Source of the DNA: an uncultured Dysgonomonas sp.
GTDB taxonomy: Bacteria > Bacteroidota > Bacteroidia > Bacteroidales > Dysgonomonadaceae
NCBI GenBank assembly: GCA_937875275.1
Contig: CALNCC010000129.1
Location: 1-35,879, forward strand
Direction of reading: 5' to 3'
Length of the DNA stretch: 35,879 bases
Shown here: one piece after another, positions 7,817 to 16,255 of the stretch
Layout: each line of letters begins with the position of its first letter
How positions within the stretch are numbered: the first letter of the stretch is position 1
The notes under the pieces: generated by a model
What the model was told of the DNA's origin: nothing
The model's database searches: none
The model's input: only the letters and a program-made list of their open reading frames with translations
Position numbers and translations under genes: made by a program

Positions 7817-9397
7817 TTATTTATTCGCCAAATCTTTATTATAAAACGCACCCTTATTCTCTGTCTGCTCTAAGCTTTGGGTGATAATCAACCAGGCAAC
7901 ACTAACGAGATTTCTCAGTTCCGACAATTGTGGAGACAAGATAGAAAATTTGTACAGTTCCTTTACCGAACGGTATATCTCCTCCTCTTTCTGTTTTGCC
8001 ATTCTCAGTCTTCTGTTGCTGCGAACAATTCCCACAAGATCGCTCATCAGATTCTGGAGATCAGTTTTCAAGTAGTTGAGCAATACCATTTCATCCATCA
8101 CTTTGAGCCCTTCCTGATTCCATTCCGGGATCAGAGACAGATACTTATGGTTAAAGTCGTCTCCATTCAGCAAGTCTATCGTTTTCATTGCGGCATTGTG
8201 CCCATAAACCAAAGCCTCTAACAACGAATTAGACGCTAACCTGTTAGCTCCATGCAGTCCAGTATTGGAGCATTCTCCTACGGCAAACATATTCTTTATC
8301 GTACTTTGCCCATTCATATCCACATCGATACCTCCACAAAGATAGTGGCTTGCCGGAACAACTGGAATAAGATCGTTGAACATATCTAAGCCATCATCTA
8401 CACATTGCTGGTAAATGTTGGGGAAATGTTCGAGAAATTTCTCTTTATCGAGATGGCGGCAATCAAGGCAAACATAGTCATCACCTTTCAGCTTCATCTC
8501 GCTGTCAATAGCCCGAGCTACAATATCCCGCGAAGCCAGTTCTTCTCTTTCGTCATATTTATGCATAAACGGCTCTCCTGATGCAGTACGGAGCTTTGCT
8601 CCAAAGCCTCTAACCGCTTCTGAGATAAGGGGTAATTGCCCTCTTTTTTCACGATAAAAAGCTGTCGGATGAAACTGGATATATTGCATGTTGCTTATGC
8701 GTGCTTTTGCCCTGTGTGCCAAACCAATACCATCACCTGTGGCGATAAGTGGGTTTGTTGTGTTTTTGTACACATGTCCACAGCCGCCGGTTGCCATCAG
8801 GGTTATCTTTGCCGACATCTTCAGTATAGACTCATTATTCATGTCCAGCACATAAGCCCCATAACAATTGAGGTTATACTTATCAAATTCGGCATTCGGA
8901 ACATGATGCTCTGTGATGAGGTCGATAACATAGTGATGGTTCAACAAAGTAATACTGTCTAACCTCTTTACAGCCTCAAGTAAGGCTCGTTCGATCTCTG
9001 CGCCGGTTACATCCTTATGATGCATAACCCGGTTTTCGGTATGTCCGCCTTCTCGCCCGAGATCATATGTTTCATACTCGTCTTTGTCGAAATTGGCTCC
9101 CCATTCTATCATTTCCATGATACGCTCGGGCCCTTCTCGTACAACCATTTTTACGACTTCAGGATTGCAAAGATCATCTCCGGCACGCAAGGTGTCTTGT
9201 ATGTGTTTGTCAAAACTGTCTTTTTTGAAATTACTTACAACAGCAACTCCTCCCTGGGCGTATTTTGTATTTGACTCTTCATCATCGGATTTGGTGATGA
9301 TCGTAATGCGCGTTTCCGGTCTCTTTAGCGCAATCTTGAGGGCATAAGAAAGTCCGGAAATACCGGAGCCTATGACAAGAACATCTGTATATGTCAT
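7817..9397 (-). CDS. nadB: L-aspartate oxidase
   Basis: NadB is the FAD enzyme that oxidises L-aspartate to iminoaspartate, the first step of bacterial de novo NAD synthesis in the cytoplasm. The product of 526 residues opens with the FAD-binding Rossmann motif VLVIGSGISGLSYALK, and has TKYAQGGVA (the fumarate-reductase-family quinone/flavin loop), HTENRVMHHKDVTG, the substrate-site QFHPTAFY, SEAVRGFGAKL, SRDIVARAID and SHYLCGGIDVD, then a C-terminal helical domain. I chose the ATG at 9397 because MTYTDVLVIGSG is the normal start; an in-frame start at 9427 would overlap the promoter box at 9425-9432. It is the first gene of the nadB-nadC operon. Confidence 0.97.
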   Translation of the reverse strand: MTYTDVLVIGSGISGLSYALKIALKRPETRITIITKSDDEESNTKYAQGGVAVVSNFKKDSFDKHIQDTLRAGDDLCNPEVVKMVVREGPERIMEMIEWGANFDKDEYETYDLGREGGHTENRVMHHKDVTGAEIERALLEAVKRLDSITLLNHHYVIDLITEHHVPNAEFDKYNLNCYGAYVLDMNNESILKMSAKITLMATGGCGHVYKNTTNPLIATGDGIGLAHRAKARISNMQYIQFHPTAFYREKRGQLPLISEAVRGFGAKLRTASGEPFMHKYDEREELASRDIVARAIDSEMKLKGDDYVCLDCRHLDKEKFLEHFPNIYQQCVDDGLDMFNDLIPVVPASHYLCGGIDVDMNGQSTIKNMFAVGECSNTGLHGANRLASNSLLEALVYGHNAAMKTIDLLNGDDFNHKYLSLIPEWNQEGLKVMDEMVLLNYLKTDLQNLMSDLVGIVRSNRRLRMAKQKEEEIYRSVKELYKFSILSPQLSELRNLVSVAWLIITQSLEQTENKGAFYNKDLANK

Positions 9398-9424
9398 TTT
9401 TAATACTGTAACTATTATGAAACA

Positions 9425-9432
9425 CAAAAGTA
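9425..9432 (-). promoter_or_regulatory. Putative -7 box of nadB-nadC
   Basis: The minus strand reads TACTTTTG, matching TAnnTTTG, 28 bases before the nadB ATG. No -33 TTTG at 19-21 bases could be found. It supports the downstream ATG at 9397 as the start. Confidence 0.45.
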
Positions 9433-9710
9433 CAAATCTTTTATCAGATTGATTTTCTTTTATCCATTATTATTCTTTTTTTATTTTCAACAAAACTTTG
9501 TCTTTTTATTGCTTTTCTTTCTCTGTTGAATAAATACAAAGACTTCTATCTCATGAAGAATCTACTGGATGTCCTAACTTTTTGTTCGGACAGAGGTAGG
9601 AGCTCCAGATATATTATTTCACTTTTGATATGCAAATAGATCGTCTTTCACTATATAAAAGGCGAAATATATTTTAACCGATAAAAGGGGGTGATTCCTC
9701 TTTTTTTGAC
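9433..9710. other. Intergenic region between divergent nadB and manA
   Basis: The gap between the nadB and manA starts is AT-rich with several T runs. It carries promoter boxes at each end and a short sequence at 9573-9592 that recurs at 34871-34888. The longest ATG-started frame (from 9553) has 28 codons and shows no recognisable protein. No RNA gene was recognised. Confidence 0.6.
9573..9592 (+). repeat. Short dispersed intergenic repeat, copy 1
   Basis: CCTAACTTT followed by TTGTTCGGACA. A near copy lies on the minus strand at 34871-34888 (CCTAACTTTATTCGGACA), also intergenic. GTCC (9571-9574) and GGAC (9588-9591) can pair, so it may form a small hairpin. Only two copies are in the window, so chance is not excluded. 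Confidence 0.35.
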
Positions 9711-9718
9711 TAAATTTG
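9711..9718 (+). promoter_or_regulatory. Putative -7 box of manA
   Basis: TAAATTTG matches TAnnTTTG, 34 bases before the manA ATG. The -33 position is G-rich rather than TTTG. Confidence 0.45.
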
Positions 9719-9752
9719 TAAGACTAAATTTTTAAATAAAGTTTTATATATT

Positions 9753-10727
9753 ATGAGTTTATATCCATTAAAATTTAACCCTATCCTCAAGTCTGTTATT
9801 TGGGGGGGGGATGAAATATGCAAGTTTAAGAACATAACACCGCAGCAAGATGGCATTGGAGAGAGCTGGGAGGTTTCGGCAGTTGAAGGCAATGTGTCTG
9901 TCGTTGCCGAAGGAGAACTAAAAAGCAAGGCTTTGGATGAGCTTATTGCTACCTACAAAGAAAAATTGGTGGGCAAGAAAGTTTTTGAGCGATTCGGAAA
10001 AACATTCCCTTTGTTGATTAAATTTATTGATGCTCGCGACAATTTGTCTATTCAGGTACATCCGGATGACGAGCTCGGCAAAAAGCGACACAATTCGTTC
10101 GGAAAAACAGAGATGTGGTATGTTATCAATGCAGCGAAGAATGCACATCTTTACTCGGGATTTTCGAAACAACTGACTCCCGACTCTTACGAAAAGAGTA
10201 TTGAGGACAATACGTTCATGGATTACCTGAAAGAATACGAGGTTAAAGCCGGAGATGTATTCTTTTTGCCGGCAGGGCGAGTGCACGCAATCGGTGCAGG
10301 ATGTTTCATCGCTGAAATACAACAAACATCGAACATCACATACCGTATATACGACTACAACCGCAAAGATGCCAATGGTAATGGGCGCGAATTGCATACC
10401 GAATTGGCTAAGGAGGCAATAGACTATACTGTGTATGAGAATTATAAATCTGCATACGAAAACAAAAAGGATGATGCCGTATTGCTCGAAACATGCCAAT
10501 ATTTCACAACCAATCTGCTCGATTTGGACAAAACATTGAAGAGAGACCTCAGTGCAATTGATTCGTTTACGATTTATATCTGCATGGGAGGTTCGTGCAC
10601 AATAAAGGATAATAACGGATACGAGCTGAAAGTGAATCATGGTGAAACTATTTTGGTTCCTGCCGAGACTAAAGGTTTGGAAATAACACCGGATAAGGGA
10701 GTTCTTCTATTGGAAACATATGTGTAA
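9753..10727 (+). CDS. manA: Mannose-6-phosphate isomerase, class I
   Basis: ManA interconverts mannose 6-phosphate and fructose 6-phosphate, linking mannose use and mannosylated glycan synthesis to glycolysis. The 324-residue cupin enzyme has its zinc-site motifs: NLSIQVHPDD (Gln and His ligands) near residue 92, KTEMWYVI (Glu ligand) near 115, and LPAGRVHAIGAGCFIAEIQQTSN (His ligand) near 170, then the substrate-side YRIYDYNR. Length is normal for the short bacterial class I form. Codons 17-20 sit in an uninterrupted run of nine G (9802-9810); loss or gain of one G would truncate the protein early. A hairpin with a T-rich tail follows the stop, before hemH. Confidence 0.96.
   Translation: MSLYPLKFNPILKSVIWGGDEICKFKNITPQQDGIGESWEVSAVEGNVSVVAEGELKSKALDELIATYKEKLVGKKVFERFGKTFPLLIKFIDARDNLSIQVHPDDELGKKRHNSFGKTEMWYVINAAKNAHLYSGFSKQLTPDSYEKSIEDNTFMDYLKEYEVKAGDVFFLPAGRVHAIGAGCFIAEIQQTSNITYRIYDYNRKDANGNGRELHTELAKEAIDYTVYENYKSAYENKKDDAVLLETCQYFTTNLLDLDKTLKRDLSAIDSFTIYICMGGSCTIKDNNGYELKVNHGETILVPAETKGLEITPDKGVLLLETYV
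9802..9810 (+). repeat. Poly-G tract (G9) inside manA
   Basis: Nine consecutive G within codons 17-20 (Trp-Gly-Gly-Asp) of manA, in an otherwise AT-rich region. The tract keeps the frame as written. Such runs are prone to slippage. Confidence 0.9.
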
Positions 10728-10750
10728 GATAATCAAATAAGATAAAGGTA

Positions 10751-10794
10751 ATGCCACAAATTTCGGTCTATATCGGGTTTGTGGTATTCTTTTC
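10751..10794 (+). terminator. Terminator-like hairpin between manA and hemH
   Basis: ATGCCACAAA (10751-10760) pairs with TTTGTGGTAT (10778-10787), ten pairs with one G-U, followed by the T-rich TTCTTTTCT. It ends 18 bases before the hemH ATG, with no TAnnTTTG box in between, so hemH would depend on read-through or on an unrecognised promoter. Confidence 0.65.
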
Positions 10795-10811
10795 TCGAAA
10801 AAGATGAAAAG

Positions 10812-11777
10812 ATGAGGGGGATATTACTTGTCAATACAGGAAGCCCACTAAGTGATGGGCGTAAAGATGTGAGAGCATTTATCGAAGCAATGCTTTGCGA
10901 TCCTCTGATGCTACCTATGCCCGACAAGGTGAGGACGATACTTGTAAAAGGAATAATTGGCCCTGTCAGGCAATTTGCGTCATCGAAGCACTATTCCCTC
11001 ATTTGGGATAGAGAACACAATATATCGCCTCTGTTGTACCATATGCAGGTATTGAGAGACAGGCTGGAAGAAACGACATCTTTGCCGACAGCGATAGCGA
11101 TGCGTTATCTGCAACCGGATATAATATCTGCTTTCGAAGAGTTGCAGCAAAAGCATCCTCGCTTACATGAGGTTATTGTTGTACCTCTTTTTCCTCAATA
11201 TGCCGAATCGTCTTATCAGTCGGTGGTAGATGAGGTAGGTAGATGTTTCTTGAAAAGGTATTACCCATTCCGCATAAAATTTACAGAGCCATACTTCGAT
11301 CATCCGGCATACATAAAAGCTTTGGCGAAGAGTATAAAGCCATATACAGAACAGGATTTTGATTATTTACTGTTCGATTTTCACAGTTTGCCTTTAACGC
11401 ATGTGGAAAAAGGGTGGAAGAAGGGGCGAGAGTTTGACTATGTTTATCAACTGAAAGAAACTATCCGTTTGGTACGGCAAGAACTCATGTTGGATCAACG
11501 AAAGATGCGGATAGTGTATTCTTCGGCTATCGGAGGCAAGTGGCTCAAGCCGGACTTGGACGATACATTGAAAAATATGGCAAAAGATGGAGTGAAAAAA
11601 GTTTTAGCCGTAACACCCGGATTTGCTGTCGATAATCTGGAAACACTATACGACATCACTATCAAGGCAAATGAAACATTTATAGCCAATGGTGGCGAAT
11701 CGCTGCAATTTGTCCCGTGCTTGAATAGCGAATCATATTGGATTGAGGGGCTATCACAAATTATATCAGAACTATGA
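10812..11777 (+). CDS. hemH: Ferrochelatase
   Basis: HemH inserts Fe2+ into protoporphyrin IX to make protoheme, the last step of heme synthesis. The 321-residue product has the family pattern: GILLVNTGSP at the N-terminus, the metal-site histidine in FDFHSLPLTH (near residue 190), and the C-terminal block VYSSAIGGKWLKPDLDDTL...GVKKVLAVTPGFAVDNLETL, whose Glu in NLETL is the conserved acid. The ATG at 10812 (MRGILLVNTGSP) is chosen; the upstream frame to 10779 runs into the hairpin. Its stop overlaps the glycosyltransferase start in ATGA, so the two are translationally coupled. No other heme gene is nearby; several Bacteroidales salvage porphyrins and keep only late heme steps, which would fit (inference). 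Confidence 0.93.
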   Translation: MRGILLVNTGSPLSDGRKDVRAFIEAMLCDPLMLPMPDKVRTILVKGIIGPVRQFASSKHYSLIWDREHNISPLLYHMQVLRDRLEETTSLPTAIAMRYLQPDIISAFEELQQKHPRLHEVIVVPLFPQYAESSYQSVVDEVGRCFLKRYYPFRIKFTEPYFDHPAYIKALAKSIKPYTEQDFDYLLFDFHSLPLTHVEKGWKKGREFDYVYQLKETIRLVRQELMLDQRKMRIVYSSAIGGKWLKPDLDDTLKNMAKDGVKKVLAVTPGFAVDNLETLYDITIKANETFIANGGESLQFVPCLNSESYWIEGLSQIISEL

Positions 11778-12928
11778 AGAGAATCTTATTCTTCAACGAT
11801 TCGATGGAGGTTGCCGGAACTGAGCAGCTTTTGCTCGACCTGTTGAACTATTTGGTGAAGGAAGATGTTGCAATCACACTTCTTCTTCCATCATTCGAGG
11901 ACAAGTACATCTTGTTGGAGAAACTGGATAAAAAGATAGATGTGCGATATCTATTCCCGCAAGGGACGTCGTACATGAAGCGAAAATTACTTGAAAACGT
12001 ACAGATATTCCAGCCCCGTCTCTTTATGAAAATCGTAGGATTAAACCTATCCGATTATGACAAAGTTGTCTGCTTCAAAGAGAGCTTCTTCGCACGTATG
12101 CTCAGCAAAGCAAAATGTTTTAAAGTACTATGGATACACAATATCCTCTATAAACATACATACGAATCACATTCTTTGAAAGAAAAAATATCGGAGTGGC
12201 TGAATAAGAAACATATAAGAATAAGTCGGGAATCATATAATAAATTTGATGTTACTGTATGTGTGTCCGATGCGTGCAAAGAAAGTTATCTTGATGTTTT
12301 GCATGACGGGGAACATCCGAAACAAGATATAAGAGTTATATATAATGCGATTGACTTGAACAAAGTGCGAGAGCGAGCAGAAGAACCAATTGGAGATTTA
12401 CCCCACGATAGAATCAACTTTGTTTTAATCACGCGAGTATCGTCCGAAAAAAGAATAGATAGACTTGTCGATTCGGTGCTGAGGCTTGCAGGGGAGGGTT
12501 ATAACTTCCACGTATATATTGTCGGTGATGGTGTGAAAAGCTATGTCGAAAACCGTTATCCGAACGCCGATCTGAGTAGGCACATTACTTACACCGGTTT
12601 CTTGTCCAACCCCTATCCGTATATTCTTCAATCGGATTGGAGTTTGTGCGTATCGGAGCGTGAAAGCTTCTCGCTCGTCCTACTTGAGTCGATGGCATTA
12701 AATACGCCTGTCATAACAACCGATTGCGGCGGTCCGCGCAATATTGTTGACAACGGGAATTACGGCATTCTTGTAGACAATAGCGGAGATGGAGTATATG
12801 GTGGAATGAAAAGTGTCTTGGATAATCGCAATCTGTCGGAGAAATACAGCACTTCTCTAAGCGCATCAGTCAAGCGTTTTGAATATCAAGGATGGTTGTC
12901 CTCTATCAAAGAATTACTCGATATATAG
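11774..12928 (+). CDS. Glycosyltransferase family 4 protein
   Basis: The 384-residue product is a GT-B fold, retaining glycosyltransferase that moves a sugar from a nucleotide donor. The N-terminal half begins FFNDSMEVAGTEQLLLDLLNYLVKE, the usual acceptor-side glycine/glutamate loop. The C-terminal half has VLITRVSSEKRIDRLVDSV with the Arg-x-x-x-x-Lys phosphate-binding pattern, YIVGDG, ITYTGFLSNPYPYI, and the EX7E motif in SERESFSLVLLESMALNTPVI followed by TDCGGPRNIV. Donor and acceptor cannot be told; neighbours manA and GH92 make a mannose-related glycan plausible but unproven. Its ATG overlaps the hemH stop by four bases. It converges on GH92 with a 13-base gap and no separate terminator. 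Confidence 0.92.
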   Translation: MKRILFFNDSMEVAGTEQLLLDLLNYLVKEDVAITLLLPSFEDKYILLEKLDKKIDVRYLFPQGTSYMKRKLLENVQIFQPRLFMKIVGLNLSDYDKVVCFKESFFARMLSKAKCFKVLWIHNILYKHTYESHSLKEKISEWLNKKHIRISRESYNKFDVTVCVSDACKESYLDVLHDGEHPKQDIRVIYNAIDLNKVRERAEEPIGDLPHDRINFVLITRVSSEKRIDRLVDSVLRLAGEGYNFHVYIVGDGVKSYVENRYPNADLSRHITYTGFLSNPYPYILQSDWSLCVSERESFSLVLLESMALNTPVITTDCGGPRNIVDNGNYGILVDNSGDGVYGGMKSVLDNRNLSEKYSTSLSASVKRFEYQGWLSSIKELLDI

Positions 12929-12941
12929 TACGCCTACTCAT

Positions 12942-15191
12942 TCAATCTGCAATTTTAGACAAAGGTCGGGATTCGGGAGACGTTCCCCATTTCATATTTG
13001 GTGTTGCCCCCATTGTAAATTCGATCTTACCCCCTCGTGTTATATCTTCTATTTGAATATATGACTTATCATATTTTTCCCCATTCAGTTTTACCGATTG
13101 AATGTAAATGTTTTCAGGAGACGATTTCAATACATTAATGCTGAACACCTTTCCGTTAGGGAGATTTAGTTTCGCCGATTTTACCGATGGGCTTCCTATT
13201 ACATAGTAACCTATCGCAGGTGTTACCGGATAAAAACCTAATGTGCTATATATATACCAGCACGACATCTGCCCACAATCATCATTACCACACAATCCAT
13301 CTCTGCCATCACTATAAAGAGTTGACACAATTTTATTCACTGACTCTTGCGTCTTCCATGTCTGTCCCGTAAAATTGTAGAGATATGCCATATGATGACT
13401 CGGTTCGTTCCCGTGAGCATATTGCCCTATCAATCCCGTTACATCAACCGCCGTTTTATTATCTACTTTCGATTCGGTGTTGAATAGCGTGTCTAACTTA
13501 GACACAAACGTGGCTTCTCCTCCCATCAGTTCTACCAACGTATTCATGTCATGCGGAGCATAGAATGAGTATTGCCACGAATTGCCCTCCGTAAAATCGC
13601 CCTGCCCGAGAATAGAAACAGCACGAGGGTCGAAAGGCGTTACCCAGTTTCCATCAGCTTTCCGTCCCCTCATAAATCCGGTAGACGGATCTAATAAGTT
13701 TCGAAAACTTTTTGCTCGTTCTATGAAGTAATTATAGTCGTCTTCTTTTTTTAGTTTCTTTGCCACCTGAGCAATACACCAGTCGTCATAGGCATATTCC
13801 AATGTCTTTGACACGGAATTATTTTCCAATTCGCTTGGGATGAAGCCATGCTTCAACATCAAGCCTACTCCACGAGAATAATCCATCGCACTCTTTTTCA
13901 TCGCCACATATGCCTCTTCATAGTCGAATCCTTCGATATTCAACATAATGGCTTCCGCTAATACCGGTATAGCATGGTAGCCTATCATACAATAGGTCTC
14001 ATTGATTCCATATTCATTAATTGGCAATTGCCCGACTTCTCGATAGCGCTGAATCATCGAATTGATAAATGACACATTTTGCTTCGGATACATGAGATTG
14101 TAGAACGGATGCACAGCTCGGTATGTGTCCCACAGAGAATAATTTGTGTAATAATCTCCATCTTCACTTGTGTGAATTTTTCTGTCCCAACCACGATAAC
14201 GTCCGTCCACATCTGTAATAAGATTTGGCACAATCAGACTGTGATACATTGCGGTATAAAATATTTTCTTCTGAGCTTCATTTGCAAAATCAACTTCAAT
14301 TTTCGATAAATATTCTTCCCATACATTATTGGCTTCTGCTAACGTTTTCTTAAAATCCCAATGAGGAATTTCTTTGTCGAGATTAGCCTTTGCTCCCTCT
14401 TCGCTAACTGTCGAAAGTCCTATCTTGAGAGATATGTCTTTACCCGATTCAAATTGCAGATAAATCTTACTCATTTTATCCACCAATGCATTTTCCGGGA
14501 AAATGTGCCAGTCGTTATATCCCGTAATATTGATAAATGGCTCGGAAAATTCTACATAGAAATAATAAGTATGCTCGTTTATAAACCCATTAGAGCTGCG
14601 AAAACCCTTGATTGCACGATCATTCACTACTATTGCGGAACAATCCTTTGTGCGATCACTGATGCCGTGTTCTAAGTCGAATATTATGCCGGTCTGTTTA
14701 TCCTTAGGGAACTCGAAATTATAGAAAGCACATCTATTCGACACTGTCATCTCTGCCGAAATGCCATAATCGTCGAGATATACACTATAATAACCCGGTG
14801 AGGCTTTTTCTGTTTCTTTTCTGAATCGGGATCGATAGCCCTCATCAGGCTTGTCATGCGGTGCCGGGTCGAACAGCGGTTTGCCGGAAATAGGCATCAA
14901 CATAATATCCCCCATGTCTCCGGCTCCTGTGCCGCTCATGTGAGTCTGAGCAAACCCCATGATAGAATTATTGTCGGAATGATAACCCGAGCATAATGCC
15001 CACCCGTATGTGCCGGTGTCGGGGCTGGCAGACACCATCCCGAAAGGGAGAGTGGCACCGGGATATGTATGTCCCGTTGTAGCCGTACCGATGAATGGAT
15101 CTACATATTTCGTATAAGATGTTTTCTTGTTTTGCCCTATCGCCAAAGCAGTGCACACAACTATAAATAAAATAATTAATATTTTCTTCAT
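12942..15191 (-). CDS. GH92 family exo-alpha-mannosidase, exported
   Basis: The 749-residue product is a calcium-dependent, inverting alpha-mannosidase of glycoside hydrolase family 92, which trims mannose from N-glycan or mannan chains; Bacteroidetes encode many of these. Evidence: an N-terminal signal peptide (MKKILIILFIVVCTALAIGQ), the beta-sandwich opening YVDPFIGTATTGHTYPGATLPFGMV, SGYHSDNNSIMGFAQTHMSG, then the (alpha/alpha)6 part with SLWDTYRAVHPFYNLMYP, GNEPSHHMAYLYNF (general acid Glu, near residue 595) and GNDDCGQMSCWYIYSTLGFYPV (general base Asp, near 635). Linkage preference is not visible. The ATG at 15191 is used; a GTG three bases upstream would add one residue. No SusC/SusD pair is adjacent. 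Confidence 0.95.
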   Translation of the reverse strand: MKKILIILFIVVCTALAIGQNKKTSYTKYVDPFIGTATTGHTYPGATLPFGMVSASPDTGTYGWALCSGYHSDNNSIMGFAQTHMSGTGAGDMGDIMLMPISGKPLFDPAPHDKPDEGYRSRFRKETEKASPGYYSVYLDDYGISAEMTVSNRCAFYNFEFPKDKQTGIIFDLEHGISDRTKDCSAIVVNDRAIKGFRSSNGFINEHTYYFYVEFSEPFINITGYNDWHIFPENALVDKMSKIYLQFESGKDISLKIGLSTVSEEGAKANLDKEIPHWDFKKTLAEANNVWEEYLSKIEVDFANEAQKKIFYTAMYHSLIVPNLITDVDGRYRGWDRKIHTSEDGDYYTNYSLWDTYRAVHPFYNLMYPKQNVSFINSMIQRYREVGQLPINEYGINETYCMIGYHAIPVLAEAIMLNIEGFDYEEAYVAMKKSAMDYSRGVGLMLKHGFIPSELENNSVSKTLEYAYDDWCIAQVAKKLKKEDDYNYFIERAKSFRNLLDPSTGFMRGRKADGNWVTPFDPRAVSILGQGDFTEGNSWQYSFYAPHDMNTLVELMGGEATFVSKLDTLFNTESKVDNKTAVDVTGLIGQYAHGNEPSHHMAYLYNFTGQTWKTQESVNKIVSTLYSDGRDGLCGNDDCGQMSCWYIYSTLGFYPVTPAIGYYVIGSPSVKSAKLNLPNGKVFSINVLKSSPENIYIQSVKLNGEKYDKSYIQIEDITRGGKIEFTMGATPNMKWGTSPESRPLSKIAD

Positions 15192-15255
15192 CACGGCTAT
15201 TATTAAGAATTTGTTTTGTGTTTTTACATTTAATTGTAGCTTCTGTGGAATCCAC

Positions 15256-15263
15256 CAAAGGTA
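15256..15263 (-). promoter_or_regulatory. Putative -7 box of the GH92 gene
   Basis: The minus strand reads TACCTTTG, matching TAnnTTTG, 65 bases before the ATG. No TTTG lies at -33. Confidence 0.4.
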
Positions 15264-15444
15264 TAAATTCTGAGAGAGATTACAGATAGATAGTCAACTA
15301 AATACAGAAAATCATAGATTCATATCTGCTTTATTAACAAAGATGCCTACTTTTCAACAAAAAACACATTGTTTCACACATTTTACGTTCGAATCAGATT
15401 TTTTATTCTTTAATTTGCTGCACTAAAACAACAGGGATTTTTTT

Positions 15445-16209
15445 ATGGGAAAAATAATAGCTTTAGCTAACCAAAAAGGTGGAGTAGGAAAAACGACTAC
15501 TACAATAAATTTAGCGGCGTCATTGGCTGCGCTCGAAAAGAAAGTGTTAGTTATTGATGCAGACCCTCAGTCAAATGCCTCTTCGGGCTTAGGCGTAGAT
15601 GTGAAAAAAGCAGATCGGACAATCTATGAGTGTCTGATAGGTTCTGCCACGGCAGATGAAGCGATCGTTGAGACGGAGGTGGAGAATCTCGATATAATAC
15701 CATCTCACATCAATCTTGTAGGAGCAGAGCTTGAGATATTAAACATCGAAAACCGCGAAAAAATATTGGCATCCGTACTCACCCCACTCAAGGAGAAATA
15801 CGATTATATCCTTATCGACTGTTCGCCTTCTTTAGGGCTTATAACAGTAAATGCATTAACGGCAGCCGATTCGATAATAATACCTGTTCAGTGTGAATAC
15901 TTTGCTCTTGAGGGGATAAGTAAGCTGCTGAATACGATACGAATAATAAAATCGAAACTAAATCCATCACTCGAAATAGAAGGTTTCTTGCTGACGATGT
16001 ATGACGCACGTTTACGTTTAGCAAATCAGATATACGAAGAAGTGAAAAGCCATTTTCAAGACTTGGTTTTCACAACCGTTATACAACGAAATGTAAAGCT
16101 CAGTGAGTCGCAAAGTTTTGCGCAACCGGTGCTTGTCTACGATGCCGATTCGCGTGGAGCAGTAAATCATATGCAGTTGGCGAAAGAGATTATCAGTAAA
16201 AATTCGTAA
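15445..16209 (+). CDS. parA: Chromosome-partitioning ATPase ParA (Soj)
   Basis: ParA is the Walker-type ATPase that drives segregation of ParB-bound origin DNA and dimerises on the nucleoid. The 254 residues show the deviant Walker A motif KGGVGKTTTTINLAASLA at residues 11-28, VIDADPQSNASSGLG, the Walker B DYILIDCSPSLGLITVNAL and the PVQCEYFALEGISKL loop. Length and motifs are those of small chromosomal ParA/Soj, without the helix-turn-helix extension of plasmid ParA. It is the first gene of parA-parB-DUF5683-transglycosylase. A parS half-site-like TGTTTCAC lies at 15370-15377 but the second half is absent. The ATG follows a T7 run; a degenerate -7 box (TTAATTTG, 15410-15417) may be the promoter. 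Confidence 0.97.
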   Translation: MGKIIALANQKGGVGKTTTTINLAASLAALEKKVLVIDADPQSNASSGLGVDVKKADRTIYECLIGSATADEAIVETEVENLDIIPSHINLVGAELEILNIENREKILASVLTPLKEKYDYILIDCSPSLGLITVNALTAADSIIIPVQCEYFALEGISKLLNTIRIIKSKLNPSLEIEGFLLTMYDARLRLANQIYEEVKSHFQDLVFTTVIQRNVKLSESQSFAQPVLVYDADSRGAVNHMQLAKEIISKNS

Positions 16210-16255
16210 ATTTGCATTTACAACCAATCACAAAACGAAAAGTAAAGGAGATAGT

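Noticed and set aside
9918..10640. Long minus-strand ORF (240 codons) antisense to manA
   Set aside because: Its translation is Cys/Ile/Phe-rich with no known pattern, while the plus strand codes a clear ManA; it is a frame shadow.
15370..15377. parS half-site TGTTTCAC upstream of parA
   Set aside because: The second half (GTGAAACA) is absent; an 8-base match alone is not significant.
15386..15396. GTTCGAATC, resembling a tRNA T-loop
   Set aside because: No acceptor, D or anticodon stems could be built around it.
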